Below are positions 17,882 through 27,327 of a DNA stretch of 42,646 bases, one piece after another. Made by a program: the position numbers and the translations under genes. Each line of letters begins with the position of its first letter. The stretch's first letter is position 1. The notes beneath the pieces were generated by a model. That model had not been told where the DNA came from, ran no database searches, and saw nothing but the letters and a program-made list of their open reading frames with translations. The DNA comes from Micromonospora sp. CPCC 205371. GTDB taxonomy: Bacteria; Actinomycetota; Actinomycetes; Mycobacteriales; Micromonosporaceae. The DNA is taken from NCBI RefSeq assembly GCF_026130045.1, contig NZ_JAIBNX010000007.1, positions 56,091 through 98,736 of the forward strand, read 5' to 3'.

Positions 17882-18050
17882 CCGTTCAATCAGGCACCGG
17901 TGCAGCTCAATCTTATCCCGGATGGGTATGCCAGCCTCCTTTCCGCGCGGCGATATTCGCGCGGATGATCGCCGCAGCTCTAGGCCGGCCCGCAGGTCCC
18001 CGGTCCACAGTCGCCCCACGCGTCTCATCCGCACACGCCAGCGGCGCCGT

Positions 18051-19042
18051 CTAGCCCGCCACGAGTGCGCGGGCGCGGCCTAAAGCCGCCGACCGGATCG
18101 CGGCCGCCTGCGTGAGGTCGTGGCGCTGCTCCGCCGTCAGCGAGACGGCGACACCGGCGGCCACGCCCGCGACGGTCTCTGGCAGCCGCGCCTCGAGCGC
18201 ACACTCGCCGTCCGCAACGGCCACCACGACTTCGGTCCGCCGGGCCACGCCGGCCGCGCTCGTGCGGTAGCCCCGCGCCACCGCGCTCCGGGCCGCCTGC
18301 ATCGACGCGAACGGCTGCCCCCGCCGCCTCATGCACGCCGCCCAGCGACCTTCCGCGGCACGCACCGCCGGATGCGCGGCGAGCGCCGGGTAGAGCGCGT
18401 TGTACGCCTCCTGCGGAACGTACGCCGCCCGTGCCGCTCTCATGACGTCGCCGTAGAGACCGCGCCGGCCCTCCGCGATGCACCCTGTCGACGCGAACGT
18501 GAATTCCGGACCGCTGGAGAGTCGGAGCGTCACGCGGCGCGAGTCGTCGCCGGAGAGCGCTCGGCGGTACGCCGGTCGCTGCGCGGCGCGCATGCCGGCC
18601 GGGGAGGGCGACGCCGGCGACGGCCCGGCAGCGCCGAGGCCGGACCCCTGGGCGCCGCGCAGATCGAGGTCCGGGTGCCATGGGTCGTCGGTGCCGGCCG
18701 ACCCGGCTGGCGGGGGCGGGTACGCGAACCGCTGCCCGGCCATGCAGCGCCGGGTCAGCTCATGCTCGGCCCGCAGCAGCAGCCGCTGCTCCTCACGGAA
18801 CTCCCCGGCCCGTACGGCGAGAGCCAACGCGGCCTCGCCGAGCGGCGCCTCAGACGCGGACGTCGCGGACACCCCCGCACCGGACGTGGCGGGCCGTGGC
18901 GGGGTTTGGTGGTCCCCCCCGGCCCGGCCCCCCGCCGGGTCCGCGACCGGGACGGGGCGGCCCCCCCCACGGACCCCCCCCCCAGACCGGCCACGGCAAC
19001 GGCGACGGCCACCGCGGCCGCCGTCCCCAAGGCGACGCGCAT
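18051..19042 (-). pseudogene. Secreted hypothetical protein, frameshifted at G runs
   Basis: ATG 19042 starts a signal-like segment (MRVALGTAAAVAVAVAVAG). Long C runs on the plus strand (within 18917-18986) interrupt the frame. The rest reads in another frame from about 18890 to TAG 18051. That part has LLRAEHELTRRCMAGQRFAY, STGCIAEGRRGLYGDV and WAACMRRRGQPF. The repeated pattern of single cysteines followed by a short basic stretch is common in actinobacterial secreted or lipoprotein families of unknown role. The start is only 2 nt after the stop of the upstream inhibitor gene (TAG, two bases, ATG), so the pair is co-translated. Confidence 0.65.
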
Positions 19043-19044
19043 GG

Positions 19045-19482
19045 CTACCCGCACCACCACGAGTTCGAGCTGATCGCATCGTTCCAGGTCGGCTCGCCAG
19101 CGTCCCACGGGTTGCCGTGGTTGGCGAGGTTGGCGACCTCGGTGTCCCGGTTGATCACCCAGCTGCCGCCGTGGTAGTGCGGCCAGGACCAGATGACGGC
19201 CTCGCAGTGGATACCCTCGTTGCGTATCGAGGACGCGCAGTTGTCCCAGTTCCGGTTGTCGGGCTCGGTGCAGCCGCCGCGGAAAATCTGCCAGTCATGG
19301 TTGGTCCCGGAGACCTGGCCCCTGCTGCCGGAGAAGTTCGCGTGCATCCAGAAGCATAGGTAGCCGTCCGGGCAGCCCCTGGCGCCGGCCTCGGCCGGCG
19401 CGGCGGCCACGGCCCCGACCCCGAGGGCCATTGACACGGACAAGGCCAGGGCGGCACCGGCCCGGCCGAGGATTCGCAGCAT
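19045..19482 (-). CDS. Peptidase inhibitor family I36 protein
   Basis: 145 aa. I36 proteins (such as the Streptomyces metalloproteinase inhibitor SMPI) are small secreted beta-gamma-crystallin-like inhibitors. A signal peptide ends near AEAGA (GAALALSVSMALGVGAVAA core). The mature part begins RGCPDGYLCFWMHANFSG, the usual I36 opening, and continues with NWDNCASSIRNEG and the C-terminal NDAISSNSWWCG. Six cysteines are present. ATG 19482 follows AAGGAGG at 7-nt spacing. It is translationally coupled to the damaged secreted gene behind it. Confidence 0.88.
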   Translation of the reverse strand: MLRILGRAGAALALSVSMALGVGAVAAAPAEAGARGCPDGYLCFWMHANFSGSRGQVSGTNHDWQIFRGGCTEPDNRNWDNCASSIRNEGIHCEAVIWSWPHYHGGSWVINRDTEVANLANHGNPWDAGEPTWNDAISSNSWWCG

Positions 19483-20051
19483 GGTGTGTCCTCCTTGTTT
19501 GTGGCCGGCACCGCCCGGACTGTCCAAGCCCATCCCCCGGCGCCGACAGGAGTCACCGATGCTCCTGTACGACGCGCCCGGAAAGCCACACCTTTCAGCC
19601 AGACCTAAATCATTGCGGATACTGATAGCCGACCGTGAATGTGGCGTTGCCCATCTGCCCAGGTGCCGCCAGTAGTACCGGTGTGTCCCGGCCTCCGAAC
19701 ATCACCAGGAAGCCTCGGCGCCGCCGGTCTTAGAGCCCGACCGGGAATTGGTTCTTCATCTTCAGGTGACCAAAACCCGCGTTCGTTCGCTCACGGCCAC
19801 TACCCCTCCGAGAAGCTCCCGACACGGACCAGAAGTACCCGCAGCGCCGGCATGATGCAGGCACCAGCTCCCCCATTTTCGATGCCAGCGACCTCCACCG
19901 CTGTGGGGCACGAGCGTCGACCGGCGGACAAGGCAGTTGATGGTCTGCGATGCCTTGGAATGCGGCGCGATGTAGGTGCAGTTTCGTACCGACGAACGTC
20001 AGGGTGTCTCTGTCTGAGACACCCTGACGTGGAGGTTCGACGATGCTGTTC
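19483..20051. other. Intergenic region, 569 bp
   Basis: No convincing gene on either strand. It holds the promoter side of the I36 gene (GGAGG at 19491) and the stem-loop that ends the 810-aa protein gene. Open frames here have poor codon bias. Confidence 0.6.
19996..20030 (-). terminator. Perfect 15-bp stem-loop terminator
   Basis: Arms acgtcagggtgtctc (19996-20010) and gagacaccctgacgt (20016-20030) pair perfectly around a 5-nt loop, tgtct. The hairpin lies 21 bp past the stop of the 810-aa secreted protein gene and is the obvious end of that transcript. Confidence 0.88.
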
Positions 20052-22484
20052 CTATGCGATGGGGATGTCGTTGAGCATCCGGGTCGGGATGACCTGGACG
20101 GTTCCGGTCGATGTCGAGGGGGAACGGGCACCGCCGTTGATCACCCAGACGGTCGCGTTGCTCGGTGACTTGACGAGGGTTCCGTCGGCGATCCGGGTGG
20201 GCAGGGCGGCGACTACGCGCACCGGTGTCGACACGACCTGTTCCCATCGCCGCCCGATTTCGGCGAACTCCTGCTCACTGCCGATCGGTAGGCGTGCCCC
20301 GCCGACGATGAGGAACACGGTTCTGGGATCGATGCCTGAGGCGGTGGTGGCGTCGGGCGAGCGCACCACCGTGTTGTTGGCCATCGTTGTCGGCATGGCC
20401 ACCACCACCCGGGCGGGTGTGAGCACGACCTGGCTCCAGCTATGTCCGATCGCGAAGAACTCCTGCTCGCTGGCGATCGGCACGCGGGCACCGCCCGCCA
20501 CCAGGAACACCGTGCTCGAATTGATCCCGGACCCGGCCGCAGCGTCCGGCGCCCGCAGGACAGCATGATCGCCGATCTTGGTGGGCAGGGCCAGCACCAC
20601 CCGAGCGGGCACGAGAGCGACCTCCGCCCAGGTGTATCCGAGAGCGAGGAACTCCTGCTCGCTGGCGATCGGCACGCGGGCACCGCCCGCCACCAGGAAC
20701 ACCGTATTCGGGTTGATCCCGGACCCGGCCGCAGCGTCCGGCGCCCGCAGGACCATCCCGTCTTCTATCCGGGTGCCGATGAGGTTGAACGCGCGCGCGG
20801 GGATGGCGCGGACCTTCGAGCCCCAGTCGGTCCCGTGTCCGGTGTCTATGACCTCCTGAGGATTGGCGAAGTTGACCCGGCCGCCGCCGGTCATCGCCGC
20901 GACCGGGGTCGGCCCACCGACGCCCGCGCCCTGGATCAGGGTCCCGTTGACGGGAAGGTCGGCCGGGATCAGGTTGAACGCCCGCGCCGGCAAGGCACGA
21001 ACCTTCTTCGCCCAGTCGGCCCCGTAGCCCACGTCGATCACTTCTTGCGGGTTGGCGAAGTTGATCCGCGAACCGCCCACCATCATCGCGACCGGGGTCG
21101 GTCCGCCAGCGCCGGCGCCCTGGATCAGTGAGCCGTCCGGTGGGACGTTGGCCCGCATCTGGCTGAACGCCCGTGCGGGAATGGCCCGAACCTTGGACTG
21201 CCAGTTGGTGCCGTACCCGGTGTCGATGACCTCCTGCGGATTGGCGAAGTTGATCCGCGCGCCGGCGACAAACATCGCGACCGGCGTCGGTCCGCCGGCC
21301 CCGGCACCCTGCACCAGCGTGCCGTCGATGGGGATCTCCCCCAGTCCGTTGAAGGCGTACCCGGACACGACGGTCACCCTCGATGCCCAGTCGGCCCCCT
21401 GTCCGATATCGATGACCTCTTGAGGGTTGGCGAAGTTGATCCGTGCACCGCCGACCGTCACCGCCACCGGGGTGGCGCCGGTGGCGGCCTCCCAGCCCTG
21501 GATGAGATTGCCGTCGGCCGGCACCTCGTTCATGTGGTCACGTGCGTCGATCGACCAGTTCGAGATGCGCGGCGGTGTTCCACAATGGACGGCGCCGGAG
21601 CAGTGTGACTGGTGCAGCGGTGCTCCGCCGACGAAGATGTAGACCCGGCCGCGCTGGTCGACCGCGGAGGACCCGTTGCGCGGCACGGCCGGACCCGCGT
21701 TTATGACCGCCTGCGTGGTGGGCCGGGACTGCGTGTCGCAGATCCCGTCCGTGCAGGTCGCCTGCCAGACGGGTGCGCCGCCGACCATCTTGTAGATCCG
21801 GCGGGTGTCGGTCGTGTGCAACAGCGTGCCGTCGGCCAGGCCGTGCACCGAGGTCACCGGCTGCGGGCCCGGCGAGGGTGGGTTCTGCGCTCCGGGTTCC
21901 GGAGGCGCCGGCCGGCCCTGCCCGTGCGGGCCGGCGTGGTACGAGGCGTTGTACCCGTGGCTCCTCGGGGCGGTGACCACGAACCTCTTCTTCATATGGA
22001 GCAGGTGCTCCAGCCCTCGGTCGCACCCGGCAGGCAGGAAGTCTCGAACATACGTGGCCCGGAAGGCGAAGAATCCATATTGGACGTCCATGGTCTTCCA
22101 CGCCGGGACGGTGTAGGTGCGTTCCGTCACCTGCTGGAACGAGCTCGATCGCGAATGTGTTACGCCCGTGTCAGCGTTCAAAGAAGCGATGGCGAAGCTC
22201 AGACTGATACCGGCGCTAACGCTCGCTTCGAAGGTCTGTGCCTTGCTGAAGGTGTCCTGGACCGTGAAGGTAACGGGATTGTCCAGAGCCACGGTGGTAT
22301 GTTTTGGCCCCTTACCGATGAACACCGGATAGCTGTGCGGGCTCGGCACCATCTGCCACGGGGTCGGATCACACGTGGGTTGTAGTGGCCACGCCGCGCT
22401 CGCCGCGGGCGACTGGGCAAGCACCCCGACCAGCGTCGCTCCCGCCACGACCGCGGCGGCGAGAACCCCCCGTAATAGGCGCAT
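20052..22484 (-). CDS. Large secreted protein: beta-rich N domain plus eight repeats
   Basis: 810 aa. Residues 1-30 are a Sec signal (LAAAVVAGATLVGVLAQSPA, cleavage after ASA). Residues about 35-175 form a Ser/Thr-rich beta domain with alternating polar/apolar stretches (TFEASVSAGISLSFAIASLN, HSRSSSFQQVTERTYTVP, YGFFAFRATYV) that resembles the hairpin part of aerolysin/ETX-like pore formers; that likeness is my inference. A Pro-rich linker (184-209) follows, then two degenerate units with cysteine pairs, four units of about 62 aa with INFANPQEVIDTGYG, and four of about 65 aa with GGARVPIASEQEF, the last short. Such GGA-R repeats occur in actinobacterial extracellular proteins. ATG 22484 has GGAGAG upstream. 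It lies 60 bp behind the glycosidase gene. Confidence 0.8.
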   Translation of the reverse strand: MRLLRGVLAAAVVAGATLVGVLAQSPAASAAWPLQPTCDPTPWQMVPSPHSYPVFIGKGPKHTTVALDNPVTFTVQDTFSKAQTFEASVSAGISLSFAIASLNADTGVTHSRSSSFQQVTERTYTVPAWKTMDVQYGFFAFRATYVRDFLPAGCDRGLEHLLHMKKRFVVTAPRSHGYNASYHAGPHGQGRPAPPEPGAQNPPSPGPQPVTSVHGLADGTLLHTTDTRRIYKMVGGAPVWQATCTDGICDTQSRPTTQAVINAGPAVPRNGSSAVDQRGRVYIFVGGAPLHQSHCSGAVHCGTPPRISNWSIDARDHMNEVPADGNLIQGWEAATGATPVAVTVGGARINFANPQEVIDIGQGADWASRVTVVSGYAFNGLGEIPIDGTLVQGAGAGGPTPVAMFVAGARINFANPQEVIDTGYGTNWQSKVRAIPARAFSQMRANVPPDGSLIQGAGAGGPTPVAMMVGGSRINFANPQEVIDVGYGADWAKKVRALPARAFNLIPADLPVNGTLIQGAGVGGPTPVAAMTGGGRVNFANPQEVIDTGHGTDWGSKVRAIPARAFNLIGTRIEDGMVLRAPDAAAGSGINPNTVFLVAGGARVPIASEQEFLALGYTWAEVALVPARVVLALPTKIGDHAVLRAPDAAAGSGINSSTVFLVAGGARVPIASEQEFFAIGHSWSQVVLTPARVVVAMPTTMANNTVVRSPDATTASGIDPRTVFLIVGGARLPIGSEQEFAEIGRRWEQVVSTPVRVVAALPTRIADGTLVKSPSNATVWVINGGARSPSTSTGTVQVIPTRMLNDIPIA
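20187..21518 (-). repeat. Two sets of protein-coding repeats (62 aa and 65 aa)
   Basis: Set A: four units at residues about 323-385, 386-447, 448-509 and 510-571, each starting DGTLIQGAGAGGPTPVA and holding NFANPQEVID. Set B: full units at about 572-636, 637-701 and 702-766, with APDAAAGSGI and GGARVPIASEQEF; a shorter fourth follows to the C terminus. Neighbouring units are highly similar at DNA level, so copy number could vary between strains. Confidence 0.85.
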
Positions 22485-22544
22485 TCAAGCTCTCCCTACT
22501 TCTCGTTCGACTCAACTGCGGATCCGTAGCGCACAGCAGACCCG

Positions 22545-24158
22545 TCATGGCAGGCCGTAGCCCAGTAGTCCTTCCTGGATTTGGCCTTCGCAGGTGTCCA
22601 GGGCGGAGATGAAGTGGTCGCCGTTGGCGGCGACCCGGCACCGGTAGATCGGCGGACCGCCGGCGACCGCGACCGTGTACGCGTAGCCGACCGGGCCGAG
22701 CGGGTGCTGCCCCTCGCAGCGGGGGTCGCGGCTGAGCATGTTGTGCTGGCCGACCCGGCACTCGAACAGCGGCACCGCGCCACGCACCGGCTCCCGATGC
22801 AGCCGCCAACTGCCCTCGACGCTGAACCCGCTGGGCAAACGCCGCGACGACGCCCAGTGCCCGCGGCTCGGGTGGTATCCACGCGTCAACCGGGTGAACG
22901 GCACATCCTCGAAACCGCACGACAGCCGCGGTGGGGACAGGTCAGCACGATTGGCCAGCGCCCAGGTCGCCCACGCCGGCTTGGCGGTACCGTCAGCGTT
23001 ACGCAGACCGAGCGCCAGGTTACCGGCTACCTCGTCGGGGTGGTCGCGCATGCGGTGGTACACGTAGTTGGTGATGCCAGGCGTACCCAGCACGTTGCGG
23101 AAGCTGTCGCAGACCGCCGCCGCCTGCCGAGCCGGCGATGACGGCGCCAGCGAGTTGACACCGCTCTCGGTGAGCTGGATGTCCGACCACGCCTGAACCT
23201 GGTCGGGGAATCTGGCCCGCAGCCACCCCGCGAGCGAGCCGATGTTGCCATAGGTGAGGTACGGGTAGTCGTCCGGGCTGACCACGTCGCTGCGCAGATC
23301 CCGCGCGTACGGGTGCACCGCGACCCGCCACTGCCGGCCACCGACACGATCGGCGAGCCCGCGCAGCACCGTCATGCCGGACAGAGCCGGCTCGCCTGCG
23401 GCCGGGCGATCCAACTCGGTGCCGAACTGGTGGTCCAGGGAGACCAGCACCTTCGCGGTCGGCTGTTCCCGCTGGACCGCGTCGTAGGCGGCGGCGTAGT
23501 TGGCCGCGATCTCGTCCAGCCACCGGGTCGTGTCGCAGGCGACACCGGCACCACATCCGATGTCGAACCACACATTGCTGTTGACCTCGTTGTGCACCAC
23601 GACGTCCGCGATCCGGCCGTGGCCGCCCAACCCGTTGTATCGTCGGGCGAGCATGCCCACGAAACGGCCGTAGTCGGCCGCCACCAGCGGCGTGCAGAAG
23701 ATCTCAAAACCCGCCGCGACCGGTGAGCAGACCTTGCCGGCCCGGGCCCAGGCCGGGGTGCCGTACGCCACCGCCGTCACGACCAGGCCGCGCTCGCTCC
23801 ACCGCCGGATCTCCGCATCGACCGCCGCGGGGACGGTGAAACACCAACCGTCGTACTCCTGCTCCGCCGGCTGACACGGTGCCGGCCGCCGTTGCGGCTC
23901 CCACTGCGCCCAGACCAGGTTGATGGCGACACCACCGGTGTTGTTTCCAGCGATCTCATCCACGTCCGGCCAGAAGTCCGGCTGGATCGACTTGATCCGG
24001 TAGGCGTCCCGCGTCGGGTACGGCAAGAATTCCACCTCGACCATTCGCGGCTCCTCCGGCGGGACTGCCGACACCGCCCCACCCGAGCCGCTCGCAGCCA
24101 CCACCACACCGATCACACCCGCGACAACAAACGCCAATAGGCGCCGCGTCACACTCAT
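22545..24158 (-). CDS. Secreted TIM-barrel glycoside hydrolase-like protein
   Basis: 537 aa from ATG 24158 (GGGGA 5 nt upstream). A signal peptide covers about 1-31 ([20 protein letters not shown]). The catalytic part, about 40-405, looks like a TIM-barrel hydrolase of the clan that includes GH5/DUF5722: a general acid candidate Glu191 in [14 protein letters not shown], and a nucleophile candidate Glu331 in [12 protein letters not shown], with HPYARD between them. The C terminus (about 460-537) has two copies of a beta motif ([19 protein letters not shown] and [20 protein letters not shown]) like the DUF5648 lectin-type module. The substrate is unknown, probably a polysaccharide. The 810-aa secreted protein follows at 60 bp, likely one operon. 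Confidence 0.8.
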   Translation of the reverse strand: MSVTRRLLAFVVAGVIGVVVAASGSGGAVSAVPPEEPRMVEVEFLPYPTRDAYRIKSIQPDFWPDVDEIAGNNTGGVAINLVWAQWEPQRRPAPCQPAEQEYDGWCFTVPAAVDAEIRRWSERGLVVTAVAYGTPAWARAGKVCSPVAAGFEIFCTPLVAADYGRFVGMLARRYNGLGGHGRIADVVVHNEVNSNVWFDIGCGAGVACDTTRWLDEIAANYAAAYDAVQREQPTAKVLVSLDHQFGTELDRPAAGEPALSGMTVLRGLADRVGGRQWRVAVHPYARDLRSDVVSPDDYPYLTYGNIGSLAGWLRARFPDQVQAWSDIQLTESGVNSLAPSSPARQAAAVCDSFRNVLGTPGITNYVYHRMRDHPDEVAGNLALGLRNADGTAKPAWATWALANRADLSPPRLSCGFEDVPFTRLTRGYHPSRGHWASSRRLPSGFSVEGSWRLHREPVRGAVPLFECRVGQHNMLSRDPRCEGQHPLGPVGYAYTVAVAGGPPIYRCRVAANGDHFISALDTCEGQIQEGLLGYGLP

Positions 24159-24443
24159 CAAGTCCCCGCCCATCCGCAGCCCGAACCACGTCCCGCGCAC
24201 CCAGGCTGACAGCCGGCGCTTTCAGATCCGCTTCACATCGTCTTCACCACCGACGGCCCAACACGCGGCCACGGCTCCCATCATTCGCCTGATGACGTGG
24301 TTGCCTTGTACGCGAGCCGACCAGAGAATGCACCTGGCACTTCAGCGTCAACCTCGCAGGGGACCAGGACATCACGCTGTACTGCAGCGTCGGCGTAGAA
24401 CGAGCAGAATTCGGGTCCGCCCAAAGTCGTGATGTGCGAATGG

Positions 24444-25916
24444 TTATCCGGCGTAATGAGGCTCGGAGAGCCGGCGACGGAATTCCGCGTGGGCGGACTG
24501 GAAGACGCCGTTGAGGCGCTCAATCTCAGCCTCCGTCGGCTCCCGCCGCAGCTCGACGTCGATCTTAAAGTCGTCGTCCACGATCGCCACCTCGAGTCGG
24601 GCAAGCAGGTCTTCGGGCAGCCTGGTGATGACGAACTCCCGGAACGCGTCGGCGATCGTGTCCTGCAGGTCGCCGCACCCGCAGGTACGGCCGTCAATGA
24701 CCGCGCCGAGGTGGCTGCGGCCGATGATCGCGTCCGGGTGCACAGGGTCCAGGACGGCCAGGGCCTCCTCCAGGACCGTGCGGGCCTGCGCTAGCCGCCC
24801 CTCGTGCTGCAAGAACAGACCGAAGGCGACACCGGCCCGACCGACCGTCTCATAGTCAGCGCCGCGGCGCGCCTGGGTCACCGCCTCGACCAGCCGCTGC
24901 TCCGCCGGGCCCACCTGGCCGGCCTCCTGCAAGGCCAGACCCCAGTTGCGCAGCACCTGACTCTGCAGCTCAGGACGACCGATACGCTCAGCCCTGGCGT
25001 ACGCCGACGCGTAGGTACGCAACGCCGCCTGCACATCGTGGCCCTCACTCTGGGCCATCGCCAGACCCAGCGACGCCATCAGCGCTTCCTCAGCCCGGCC
25101 TTGGCGGTCGTACGAGGCGAGCACGCGCTCGATCACCTCGATCCGCCCGGACTGATCGCCAAGATCCCGGCCCAGGTTCGCCAAGACGGACAACGCATTG
25201 AGCGTCGCCTGGTGGTCGAGGCCAAGCCGCGCCTCCAGCTCGGCGATGAGGGCGGTGAGCAGGCGCTTGGACGCTGGATCGCCGTGGTCGAGCCGTTGGA
25301 TCACGGCCCCCGCGACCTGCTCGACGACTTCATCCGGCAACTGGTGCAGGTTCAGGAACAGCGGCTCGTCGGCGCCGCTGGCCTGCACGATCGCCGCTCG
25401 CAGCGCCAGCGCGGCGGCGACCCGCTCGTGCCCGTTGCGCCACAGGTTGTCCACCGCCTCGTCGACGACCTGCCGGGCCTGCCTCACGTCGCCGCGCTGC
25501 AGCAGCAGGTCCGCCAACGGTTCGAGGCCAAACGCGTACCCGGCGTGCTCGCGGCCGTAGAAGGCGAGCCGCTCCTGTGCGCCTCTGCGCAGCTCCGCCT
25601 CGGCCTCGTCGAGTCGTCCGGCCATCCGCAGCGCCATGCCCAGGTTGAGCAGGTACGTCAACCGGTCCTTGCGAGACTCGTAATCTTGCCCCGGTGCGGA
25701 GGCGGCGTGGCGGTAGCACTCGATCGCGCGGTCGAGTTGGTCGCCGTTGAGTAGCACATTGCCGAGGTCGCATTGGGCTGATGCCCAGGCCGAGCTGCCG
25801 CGACCGTGCTTGTCCGTGACCGCCTGCAACTCCTGCGCCATAAGGTTCTCGGCGTCGACCAAACGGCCCTCCCGCAACAGTGCGAAGGCCACCTCAACCG
25901 GTGTGGGGGATGTCAT
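24444..25916 (-). CDS. TPR-repeat protein
   Basis: 490 aa from ATG 25916. It consists mostly of helical TPR pairs (FALLREGRLVDAENLMAQEL, YLLNLGMALRMAGRLDEAEA, LEPLADLLLQRGDVRQARQV, RNWGLALQEAGQVGPAEQRL). The last 90 residues differ: RTCGCGDLQDTIADAFREFV, then a charged segment with VDDDFKIDVELRREPTEAEI, which may be a separate small domain. There is no signal peptide, ATPase or DNA-binding motif, so it is probably a cytosolic scaffold. It lies upstream of the glycosidase on the same strand but 285 bp away, so co-transcription is unsure. Confidence 0.82.
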   Translation of the reverse strand: MTSPTPVEVAFALLREGRLVDAENLMAQELQAVTDKHGRGSSAWASAQCDLGNVLLNGDQLDRAIECYRHAASAPGQDYESRKDRLTYLLNLGMALRMAGRLDEAEAELRRGAQERLAFYGREHAGYAFGLEPLADLLLQRGDVRQARQVVDEAVDNLWRNGHERVAAALALRAAIVQASGADEPLFLNLHQLPDEVVEQVAGAVIQRLDHGDPASKRLLTALIAELEARLGLDHQATLNALSVLANLGRDLGDQSGRIEVIERVLASYDRQGRAEEALMASLGLAMAQSEGHDVQAALRTYASAYARAERIGRPELQSQVLRNWGLALQEAGQVGPAEQRLVEAVTQARRGADYETVGRAGVAFGLFLQHEGRLAQARTVLEEALAVLDPVHPDAIIGRSHLGAVIDGRTCGCGDLQDTIADAFREFVITRLPEDLLARLEVAIVDDDFKIDVELRREPTEAEIERLNGVFQSAHAEFRRRLSEPHYAG

Positions 25917-26097
25917 CACGAGCCGGGAGTCTACGAGCACACCGGCAACGCCCGCGGCCCTCGCCGGCGCAGATAGCGTAATCGTCCAGGTACGCGGTTC
26001 GGCGGTGTCTGATGATTCCGTAGCGTCCTGTCGTCAGCACCCGGCCCTGACCTCGAAGGCCAAGCGCCGAAGCCAGCGGGGCCGACTTCCTGCCGGC

Positions 26098-26430
26098 TTA
26101 CACCGGCTCCGGTGAGGAGGACATCCACCTAACCGCGCGATCCGGCCCCGCACTGCCGTGCTCGATGAGGTGGCGAACAGTAGCGGTGGCGCCCACGGCC
26201 ATCAGCTGCAAGGTGATACCCAGGGCCGCTTCCGCCTTTTCGATGCGCAGGAGGTTCAAGCGAACTCAGGAGGTCGAGGTCGACCGTCACCGAGTTGCCC
26301 GGGTTGGTGGTGAACGTGGCCTGCCACGCACCTCCCCCATCTCGAACGGGTTGGAGTCGGTCAGCATCACGATCCACATCAGGTTCCGTTCCTTGCCCAA
26401 CCGGGCGAAGAAGCCTTCCGAGCCACCCAC
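26098..26430 (-). pseudogene. Small conserved-looking hypothetical protein, two frameshifts
   Basis: Reading from GTG 26430 gives GFFARLGKERNLMWIVMLTD and SNPFEM. Near 26335 (a GGGGGAGG run on the coding strand) the frame moves to WQATFTTNPGNSVTVDLDLL. Near 26260 it moves again to LNLLRIEKAEAALGITLQLM, AVGATATVRHLIEHGS, ending at TAA 26098. Joined, this is a coherent protein of about 110 aa. The pattern LMWxVxLxDSNPF with a following TNxGNxVTVDL reminds me of a small actinobacterial family of unknown role. Its start is 16 bp from the divergent nucleotidyltransferase gene. Confidence 0.65.
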
Positions 26431-26446
26431 GCCATAGGCTCGCGTC

Positions 26447-27052
26447 GTGAACCATCCCGATGTCGACGCGTGGGAGGCATGGCACCCCGGCCAGATGGCC
26501 GAGCGCCTCCGCGACCTGCAGATCCCCTGGTACGTCGCGGCCGGCTGGGCGGTGGATCTGTTCCGCGGCGAGCAGACCCGCGCCCACGGGGACCTGGAGG
26601 TCGCCGTGCCCACAGCCCATTTTGCGCTCCTACCGCCGCTGTTTCCCGAACTCGACTTCTGGGTCCCGGCGGGCGAGGGCATTCTGGTGCCTTTGACGAC
26701 CAACGCCTTGGCCGGCGACTCGCATCAGACCTGGGCCTGGGACCCGGCGGCAGGCAGGTGGCGCTTCGACATCTTCCGCGAACCGCACGACGGGGACGTC
26801 TGGATCTGCCGCCGCGACGAGCGGATCCGCCGGCCGTACCGCGAGATCATCCGGCGTACCGCCGACGGGATCCCGTACCTGGCTATCGAGGCCGTACTGC
26901 TATTCAAGGCAAAGCACAGACGGGACAAAGACGAGGCTGACTTCACCGGCGTGCTGCCGCTGCTGTCCCGCGCGGAACGCGGATGGCTGGAAGCGACACT
27001 CGGCCTGATCCACTCTGATCATCCGTGGCGAGCCCGACTGAGGCCGGGTTGA
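26447..27052 (+). CDS. Nucleotidyltransferase-like protein (aminoglycoside adenylyltransferase type)
   Basis: 201 aa from GTG 26447. The start of the fold is typical of the ANT(2'')/Lnu branch: RDLQIPWYVAAGWAVDLFRG, then EQTRAHGDLEVAVP, where the metal-binding pair is Asp and Glu rather than Asp and Asp. WRFDIFREPHDGDVW carries the third acidic position. IPYLAIEAVLLFKAKHRRDK is the conserved end of this group. Members move AMP to small molecules, some giving antibiotic resistance, but most chromosomal copies are uncharacterised. It is divergent from the damaged small gene. Confidence 0.8.
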   Translation: MNHPDVDAWEAWHPGQMAERLRDLQIPWYVAAGWAVDLFRGEQTRAHGDLEVAVPTAHFALLPPLFPELDFWVPAGEGILVPLTTNALAGDSHQTWAWDPAAGRWRFDIFREPHDGDVWICRRDERIRRPYREIIRRTADGIPYLAIEAVLLFKAKHRRDKDEADFTGVLPLLSRAERGWLEATLGLIHSDHPWRARLRPG

Positions 27053-27327
27053 ACGAGGCGAGTTCGGCCCGCTGATCCCCTCCCCGCGCGGAAGCGAGAC
27101 ACGTAGTCATGCCACACAAGCAGTAACCATGCCATCGAACGCCAGTGCCCTCCTTGGGGCAGATCGAGGCGCCTGATCTTGCAAGCGTATGGCCGGTAAG
27201 AAGGCACACCGCCGCTGGATCGGCTGGGTGGCGTCGCGTTCTGGGTCATCAGCCGATCGGATGACCGAAGAAGATGATCGGCTATTTCCATGTGCGACGG
27301 ACACGCCGCGACGCCTAGGAAGGAGGC

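Noticed and set aside
19730-20131. Minus-strand frame with a possible transposase-like tail (RERTNAGFGHLKMKNQFPV)
   Set aside because: The resemblance to DDE transposase ends is weak, no catalytic residues or inverted repeats are present, and it runs into the terminator.
19639-20568. Plus-strand frame of 309 codons opposite the end of the 810-aa gene
   Set aside because: Anti-sense shadow that crosses the terminator hairpin, with no family features.
24281-24443. Minus-strand stretch ending the 24281-24697 frame as an extra coding segment
   Set aside because: Codon use is mixed, it begins inside the TPR gene in another frame and has no start of its own.
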